Assembly (NCBI GenBank): GCA_016098155.1
Contig: JAAAJB010000036.1
Span: 1 to 64,000 of the forward strand
Direction: 5' to 3'
DNA: 64,000 nt
Origin: Actinomortierella ambigua
Lineage: Eukaryota; Mortierellomycota; Mortierellomycetes; Mortierellales; Mortierellaceae
Below, piece by piece: positions 57,683 through 64,000 of the stretch; position 1 is the first letter of the stretch, and every line of letters begins with the position of its first letter. Both the position numbers and the translations under genes were made by a program. The notes beneath the pieces were generated by a model that saw only the letters and a program-made list of their open reading frames with translations, was not told the DNA's origin and searched no databases.

Positions 57683-60165
57683 TCATGCTGCCGATGTTGA
57701 AGGAGCAGCACTAAAAGAACCTCGAGCTGAGGTAGGGCCACCACCGCCGCCGCCGCCGCCACCACTTGCTCCCGACGGTGATGGTCCATTAGCGTGTCGG
57801 CTACTGCTAAAGCTGTTTCGTGAAGTGTCTAGAAGAGTAAAGCTGCCACTGCTCAGCACGTCTGTCGTCTGTCCACGGCTGTTGCGGTTACTGGCAGTGC
57901 CGGTCCTGATCGAAGAATCTTTGCTGCCATTAGGCGACTCGCCAGGAGGGAAGGGCTTGATACCCCAAGCGCAATAGCAGTTGGTGTAACACTTTGACAC
58001 TTCGCACTCGGCCATAATCCGCCTGATGACAGCCTCGTACTGTTGGTCGTTCATGCCCGTCAACTCCTTGATGAAGCCTCGGAGGCTTGTCCAGAGTGCC
58101 GCCGTGTTCTCCTTCATCAGTTGGCCAACCTTGGAGCCCCAAGAGCCGACAGGGATCGACGCATGGCAGGCTGTGACACTCTCTAGTCCGGCATCCTTGA
58201 GCCAACCCTCGAGCTTCTTGGCGGCCTTGGTATCAAGTCCCTTTGCATTGCATCCACTCTCAAGGACTGCCAGCAGTCGTTCCATCTCGGGTCCGTTGGC
58301 CTTTGTCGAAACAGGGCACTCTGTCAGCTCGATGATTCCACCTGGCTTGGTCACTCGCACGAGCTCCGAAACGACAAATGGCCAAGCCGTCGCAGGGTAG
58401 GCCATGATCATAAACCGTTGGTAGACAAAGTCAAACGTGTTGTCATCAAATGGCAGACCCTCGAAGGCATTGATGACCTGGAAACGGCAGTTGCGTGGCC
58501 GAATCTCTGTCGGCCAGACGGCAGAAATGTCGATGCCTGTGAAGTTGGTCTCGGTATGCTCAGTGGACATTTCTATTCGTGGGTGGTTGATGATGATTGT
58601 GGTTAGTCGTGTAGTAGGTATTCAACTGTCTCAACAGGTAACATTAAAGAGGGGTGCATTTTTTCCGTAAGCACACGCCCAAAAACAACTGGAGAAGAGC
58701 ATGTATCTTTTTTTTTTTTTTTTTTTTTTATTTAATATATAGAAATCTGTGATGTCTCTATTAAAATGTAATTTTTTTTGGTCTCTAAGCCCTTCGCCTC
58801 TTTGACAAAGTGCAGTGCGACCACGAAGGCGGATTAGAGGAAAATAAGTGTGGGATACGGTGCGACCTTAATAAAACAAACAAGCTTCCCATTCGCTAAG
58901 ATTGTGGTGGCATCGACTCTCAAAAAGAGGCTTTGGCGGGAGTGAGAGGGGTGTGGAAGACGGGCAGAATGGGAGAAGACGAAGGGGCGAGCGAAACATT
59001 TCTTTTGAGGGCGTTTGACCCAAAACGGCCAAAGAGCGACGCTGCGAATGCTCACTTACCAAGAATCCAGGTACCAGGCCCGCATCCGACGTCGAGCACG
59101 TCCCTGTGAATCTTTCCGTCAAACTTGGCCCGGGTATTGCCACTAAAGGCATGACGAACTACATAGTGCTGTAGATGGAGCCTATGAGGTCACGAAGGAA
59201 GTGGACGAGGTCCATGAGAAACAGCAAAAAGTTCGAGAAAGACGCAAAAGTATTAAAGAGCTGTTTTGTTTGCATATCTGCTGGTCTCTCTGTCTGGAGG
59301 AGCAGGGAAACAAAAAAAAATAAAAAAAATAAAATAAGAGCTTTTTGGAGCAATCGCAGGTAGAGCACTGTACAACGTGGAGCGAGGGCTGTTGGTGGGT
59401 GGGATGGATGGGGACCACACATTGACACTCGTCGACCGAGATTGGCTACTGCTGCAGCCAATCCATCTGCAAATAGACCATTGGGAACCAACATCGCCTT
59501 CTCCCCCCCTCTCTCTCTCCTTTAATTCCTGCTTCATACAACAACTACCACCAATCGGCCATGCGTCAACAAACGTGATAGAACTTGTTGGACAGATGAC
59601 AGGCATCTCAATCTGATTGGCCTTCTAGTTGTCCTCTCTCTCTCTCTTCTCTTTCTCTCTCCATGCAACTTTTTTTGTCATTGGTACATTAAATATTGCA
59701 TCCTTGGTAACTGCATCATCATATCACGTTGTCCTATTCCTCTTCATCCATTTACCCCCTGCCTTCAACCCCTGCCCTCTTTGAAGTACCCATTTTGTGC
59801 TTATAAACATGTGTGTAGTGGATTTTTTACCTGTCCATCTCTTCTGTGTCATTTGGAAGAATATATGGCGCACCCTCGTGGTTGTGATGTCGCCTTCCAT
59901 CAATCCATCTAAAATTCCGACCCGAGGCTCGCACTGCAGTAGTTGACTGGTTGGTGATCGATCGTTGTTGGTAGAAACTCTCGTTGTTGGCCAGCGAGCC
60001 TATTATGGACCCACCGGCCCCAAACTGTGCCACTAATGCTTCGCGTGCTGTGAGGTGTTCCTGGAGCTGCTGGTCCGACAGATGGCGCTGGTATTCACGC
60101 TGCAGCTCTTGCTGCGTGGGCTTCCGCTTGTGCAGACGACCCTGCACCGACTGACTACTTCCCAT
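57683..60165 (-). CDS. Class I SAM-dependent methyltransferase
   Basis: Exons 60165-59831, 59181-59060 and 58572-57683 give 448 aa. Exon 1 is a Gln/Arg-rich, possibly helical N-terminus (MGSSQSVQGRLHKRK). Exon 2 holds RLHLQHYVVRHAFSGN and the SAM-binding motif I (VLDVGCGPGTWIL). Exon 3 holds motif II (FTGIDISAVWP), INAFEGLPFDDNTFDFVYQRF, and the post-motif LVRVTKPGGIIELTE. The C-terminal ~85 residues are low complexity with a 9-Gly run from GGC codons. The arrangement is that of many fungal UbiE/LaeA-like methyltransferases whose substrates are unknown. MGSS at the start could be N-myristoylated (Gly2, Ser at 5); that is speculation. The second intron (~490 bases) carries a 22-base T run on the plus strand. 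Confidence 0.85.
58708..58729. repeat. T22 homopolymer in the methyltransferase intron 2
   Basis: 22 consecutive T on the plus strand (A22 in the sense of the gene), followed by an A/T-rich stretch. Confidence 0.9.
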
Positions 60166-61160
60166 GTATGATTAAATGTAGGTTGGATAAAAAAGAGGGA
60201 GTTGGATGTTGAAAGGGCGGAGGGGGGGGGGAAAGTCGAGTCGAGCAAGCAATAATGTGTCACTGATTCCGGTTACGTCTAGAATGCACTTGGCTGACCG
60301 CTTTAGTGATTGTGATCAAAAGTGATGGAGAGAGGCGTGATGAAACGGGAAAGGGCACTGTGTCGGATGTGGATACGGGGGGGGGCAGAGGGAGTGAACA
60401 GCAAGGTGAGTGTGTGTTGAGTGGAAAAGTGATTTGAATGGGAGTGTGCGCGTACGCGTGTTGTTGTGATTGAGAATAGAAACGAAAGAAAAGAAAGAGA
60501 TGATACAAAAAAAAGGTAAAAGCAAAGGTAAAAGCAAAAGTTAATAACACTCAGTCAAGCACCGGTCGGTCGACCGTTTTGTCACAAGGCATGGGATAGA
60601 TTGATGTGCGTTACCAGTCAGCTTTGGTTTGCCCTGACTGGGAGGGATGCGGGGTGGTCAAAAGGGGGAGTGGGTAGTGGTGAAGAGGGGAAATGTGGAG
60701 GGGTGGGGCGATGCAATGCACAGTCCTTGTTGCTCGGTGTGGTCGTTTGTCGGTTTATCACAAGGCAACACGCGCAGAAGGGAGAAATAAAATTGCGCGG
60801 GAGAGGGAGGAAGAAGATGGTTGTCCTGGGGTTGGGTGCTTGCGGGTGTTAAATAATAAAACGCGCGAGGAGGGAGGACAAGGAAGAAGAAGGGTACACC
60901 GTGTCGGATGATGCGCGTAACAAAGCTGATGCTGATGACAAGGCCAGGCACAAACTAGCCAACGTGAGGATGCGAGACGAAACAGAAAAGGAGAGTGGAA
61001 TGATGACGGGCTAGGCGAAAGTTCAGAGATGGATCTCTTTGAAGGAATGGGTTGCGATGGTGCTGCTGTTGCTCGGAAACTCAAGGAGGGACGGCGAGAG
61101 AGAGCGAGAGAGAGTGAGCGAGGAGAGGGGTTGCTGCAGCTGCAGTAGAATGAAAAGCAC

Positions 61161-61320
61161 CACTGCCGTGGATGGAGGATGGAGAGAGGAGAGAGAGAAG
61201 AGAGAGAAGAGAGAGAAGAGAGGGAAGCGAGCGAGGAGAGGGAAGCGAGCGAGGAGAGGGAAGGGAGAGTGAAGAGTGAAGAGAAGAGAGAGAGAGAGAA
61301 GGGAAGGGAAGGGATGAAGA
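61161..61320. repeat. Long homopurine block with GAGAGAA-type repeats
   Basis: Almost uninterrupted A/G on the plus strand, built from AGAGAGAAG units and two copies of a GGGAAGCGAGCGAGGAGA unit. Such mirror-like purine tracts can form triplex (H-) DNA. Confidence 0.75.
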
Positions 61321-61567
61321 AGAATCGCCTCTGTCAAAGATGGAAGTGAGGAAGGAGAGAATGATGCACTGATGGAAAGAGGGGAAGACCAAGAGTGGAA
61401 GAAGAAAAGAGAGAGAGAAAAAAAAATAGACAAAGGCAAACAACATACAACAAAAAAGGTTGAGAGAGCCAACAGAACACAGGACAACAAAGAAGCGCTT
61501 GCAATGGGCTGGGGGAGGGGTGAGTGAGTGAGTGGGTGGGTAGGCAGGTTGGTCGGAAGGTAGGCAG

Positions 61568-61570
<3 letters not shown>

Positions 61571-61600
<30 letters not shown>
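61571..61600. repeat. (GA)15 microsatellite
   Basis: Perfect GA dinucleotide run. Confidence 0.9.
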
Positions 61601-61604
<4 letters not shown>

Positions 61605-61893
61605 AGCAGAAGAAAGAAAGAAGGAAAGAAGAGGAAGTGGACGTGAGCACGAAGTAAAAAGCTCCTCGAACGCCTATTGCTGGCTTCCTCTTCCACCCAT
61701 CCCCCCAACCTCACTCTGCTGCTCCCAAGAAGATGAAGCCTCTTGGGCAGCACTCAACTGAGCAACAGCAGAGGGCGAGGACGAGAGAGGATTTACCAAG
61801 CAATCATTGAGCAACATGATAGTTCTTCTCCCCCTCCCCACCCTCCTTTCTACTACCATGTATTACATGTTCATTTCTCATTGTACCCTCACT

Positions 61894-61906
61894 TTCTCTC
61901 TCTCTC

Positions 61907-61939
<33 letters not shown>
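61894..61939. repeat. (TC)n microsatellite with one interruption
   Basis: Two TC runs separated by TTCC, the strand-opposite of the (GA)15 run 300 bases away, so the two could base-pair as an imperfect inverted repeat. Confidence 0.85.
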
Positions 61940-61941
<2 letters not shown>

Positions 61942-63092
61942 GTGCTGATATCAGCATCAATACCACAGGATTTTGAATGACAGTGGAAGAGGAGAAAAAA
62001 AAAAAAAGAGTACACGAGAGCGTTGACAATGAGAGATGAATTGGCGGAGGAAGCACTGTGGGGAGACAACTACTAATGCAAGGGAGACACAAAAACCGGC
62101 TACGGTTCATTAGCAAGGACGAGAGCTTTTGTTGTTTGTTTGTTTATCTGAGTCGACTCGCTCGCTCGCCAATGATTCTCATTCCCCTTGCTCTCTTGTG
62201 CCTTACATCTTTGACCTTTGTTGGCCACTTCGCCTCCTTTCTCTCCCCCACATTCCCCTTTGATGAACGAGTAAAGAGACAGAGAGAGAGACAGAGGGGT
62301 GGAGAGGGGAGGGGATCTGAGGCAAAAGGGCCGCTTCCCTTTCCTTGTGACACACCTTTCAGAAGGACGATCACCGCTTCCCCATTCTCTCACCTCCCCC
62401 CCCCCCCTTTTTGTGGTGGCATCCAATTGGGCAGATTATATGGATCAAGCTCGCCTTATTATTAGGGAACGGAGGGGGGACTTCAGCAAATGCTCTACAA
62501 CGTGCTTGAGAGATAATGAAGCTTCTGTCGGCGCCTAGACCTGTCTCTTCAGCAGTACAGTCAGCAGTACAATAGTGCCAACATGGATAATTATCATAAC
62601 GTCGCTGCCTAAAACATTTTCAAATTGCTACTTCACCAAACCCAGCAAAGCAACAGGCATGATTTACTTTTGCTTTGAGATACAAGCTAATTAAGCAAAT
62701 GGTGTATGGTGTCATCGCCCGCTTGACAATATGATCCCTTGCAGTACCAAGGGCCTCCTCCTTCATTTCATTTCTCTTCCCTCTTCCTTTCTCTTCCCTC
62801 CTCCTTTCTCTTCCTTTTTTTTTTTTTTTTTTTTTATAATCGCAAAGGAACATCAAGCGCCCTTGTACTCTAGAGTCTTTCACACCATCCACTTGCTGGA
62901 GATCGTGTGAAAACGAAAACAGGGCCGATCCACCTAACCACGACTACTGAGTCCAAAAGAAGGACCTTAATCAATGGGGAGGCGAGGTCGTTCAGGCACT
63001 ACCACTTGGAAAAGATATCCCTATTCAATTTTTTTTTAATTAACTATACTTCGAAACTACAAGAATGAAGCTTGAGGAGAAAGTTCTAATGC

Positions 63093-63491
63093 TCACCTTC
63101 TCCTATGAACCCGCTTAATAAACCGTTGCTTTGGTCTTGCCATCACAACCGTCGACTGCCTCCCGAAACTACGGCTCCCCATCGACTTGTCACCGGGACA
63201 CAATCCTGGGACCTGGGTGACATCCAAGTATCCACCCTCGTCTACTAAAGGAAACCGGTCCTCCCCATCCTGGCCGAGCATTGCTTGTACAAAGTAATCG
63301 GTAGCCGTGCGCATGGAATCTTGTGTGCCAGAGTACGGAGTCTGGGGTTGGTAGGGGCAACCACAGTAACATGGTTCAGAGTTGTTTGACAAGCCATAGT
63401 CTCCCGTCCGCTTCTGTTTGTCTGCAAGAGGGTCTTTCTCTTCTCCCACGCTACGTTTGCGTATGCCTCCATCTCCATATTGGAGACAAAC
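63093..63491 (-). pseudogene. Uncharacterised gene fragment or terminal exon
   Basis: An open frame from 63491 to the stop at 63093 on the minus strand. It has no in-frame ATG near its left end, so it is either a terminal exon or a truncated copy. The translated ~130 residues look protein-like (SNNSEPCYCGCPYQPQTPYSG, then DYFVQAMLGQDGEDRFPLVDEGGYLDVTQVPG) and end in a very basic tail (FIKRVHRRR). No family recognised. A decayed copy of its 3' end lies at 63684-63775, which suggests a small repeated family close to a tRNA gene. Confidence 0.35.
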
Positions 63492-63683
63492 TTATGAGCA
63501 ACCCTGATGGCGACTAATTGGCTTGTGTGGAGGAGGCGTTACATAATATCATAATATCGCGAAGGGATTGAGGGGCAAGCTGCGGTTTTAAATACTTCAC
63601 AAGGAACATGTCTACACGACATACTACAGGAGTGTGTGGGGAATGAGGAGACAGGCCGCCGCACATCAACTCTTGGGTATAAA

Positions 63684-63775
63684 CCCCGCTAGAAAAACCA
63701 TTGCTTAGGTCGGTGCATCCGCAACCGCCGACTGCCTTGCGGACCTCCGGCTCTTGTGACAGAGACGTGGTCCTC
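63684..63775 (-). repeat. Diverged second copy of the 3' end of the 63093-63491 fragment
   Basis: By eye ~75% of bases match 63107-63180 (for example AAACCATTGCTTAGGTC versus AAACCGTTGCTTTGGTC, and CCGACTGCCTTGCGG versus TCGACTGCCTCCCGA). The reading frame is broken: the equivalent of MARPKQRFI reads MHRPKQWFF and then stops. Confidence 0.55.
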
Positions 63776-63790
63776 TGCGAAGTTCGTCCA

Positions 63791-63845
63791 AGAAAATGGT
63801 CGACTTTTTTTTTCCAACATATCTGACGGAAGAAAATGGTCGACT
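63791..63845. repeat. Direct repeat AGAAAATGGTCGACT, two copies 40 bases apart
   Basis: Identical 15-base copies start at 63791 and 63831. Confidence 0.85.
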
Positions 63846-63934
63846 CTTAGATATCACATGTGATAACTCGGAAAACGCCACCAACGCCAGCGCAGAAAAC
63901 TCACCTAAGCAAAAAATTCCAACCGCTCACGGAA

Positions 63935-64000
63935 GACACGATGGCCGAGCGGTTAAGGCGTGAGACTCGAAATCTCATGGGATTTCCCGCGCAGGTTCAA
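63935..64000 (+). tRNA. tRNA-Ser (anticodon CGA), 3' end cut by the window
   Basis: Acceptor strand GACACGA, D-arm GGCCGAGCGGTTAAGGC (A box), anticodon arm TGAGA-CTCGAAA-TCTCA with anticodon CGA (reads UCG), a long variable arm (GGGATTTCCC hairpin) typical of class II serine tRNAs, and the start of the T arm (CAGGTTCAA, B box). No intron up to the cut. The last ~16-18 bases lie beyond the window. Confidence 0.95.

Larger units (their letters stand above)
60166..63092. other. 2.9-kb low-complexity intergenic region
   Basis: No credible exon on either strand. From 60166 to about 61650 the plus strand is overwhelmingly purine (minus strand C/T-rich, compatible with a very long methyltransferase leader). 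The remainder has (TC)n, mixed pyrimidine stretches and a T run at about 62815-62835. Long open frames here are Ser/Leu/Pro or Arg/Glu/Lys-rich artefacts of the base composition. Confidence 0.6.

Noticed and set aside
61023..61753. Ser/Leu-rich open frames of 139-189 codons on the minus strand
   Set aside because: Produced by the pyrimidine-rich low-complexity DNA; no domain, no splice structure.

Overview
The window is nuclear DNA from a filamentous fungus. Nearly all genes carry short spliceosomal introns (about 50 to 500 bases, GT...AG, mostly GTAAGT/GTATGT-like donors), and start codons follow long C/T-rich leaders. The gene set is eukaryotic: mitochondrial RNA polymerase, COPI gamma, CSN5, exosome Rrp43, Dre2 and KTR mannosyltransferase. 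Two intronless F-box genes whose products begin with a 'TPFDLPE' F-box, plus a homologue of Integrator subunit 4 (absent from budding and fission yeast), point to an early-diverging lineage. Mortierellomycotina or another Mucoromycota member is my inference; no rRNA or marker gene is present to prove it.

Layout. 0.7-12.3 kb: mitochondrial RNA polymerase (-), a PP2C phosphatase (+), a sterol-esterase-like lipase (+), a KTR-type mannosyltransferase (-). 13-21 kb: DRS1 helicase (+), DRE2 Fe-S assembly factor (+), an FHA-domain protein (+), exosome subunit RRP43 (-). 21-26 kb: a large secreted subtilisin-like protease with a PA domain, followed on the same strand by a small secreted protein made of three tandem cystine-knot (knottin) motifs. 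26-33 kb: an SRR1-domain gene (-) and INTS4 (+), sharing a 195-base divergent promoter. 33-42 kb: CSN5 (+), a possible small gene (-), an AlkB-type dioxygenase (+), an SLC10A7/Rch1-like transporter (+). 42-54 kb: F-box gene 1 (+), COPI gamma (-), a possible small glycine-zipper protein (+), F-box gene 2 (+), a glutathione peroxidase gene with two apparent starts (+). 54-64 kb: an AAAP amino-acid transporter (-), a class I methyltransferase (-), about 3 kb of low-complexity purine/pyrimidine-biased DNA, a gene fragment with a decayed nearby copy, and a tRNA-Ser(CGA) cut by the window end.

The genes are not an operon or an obvious biosynthetic cluster; most are housekeeping. The most distinctive accessory content is the secreted protease plus triple-knottin pair at 21.2-26.2 kb. 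The most informative architectural details are the duplicated exon-boundary sequence that should give mitochondrial and cytosolic glutathione peroxidases, and the near-complete INTS4. Exon coordinates below were derived by hand from splice consensus, reading phase and family similarity. Ends of first exons are the least certain parts.
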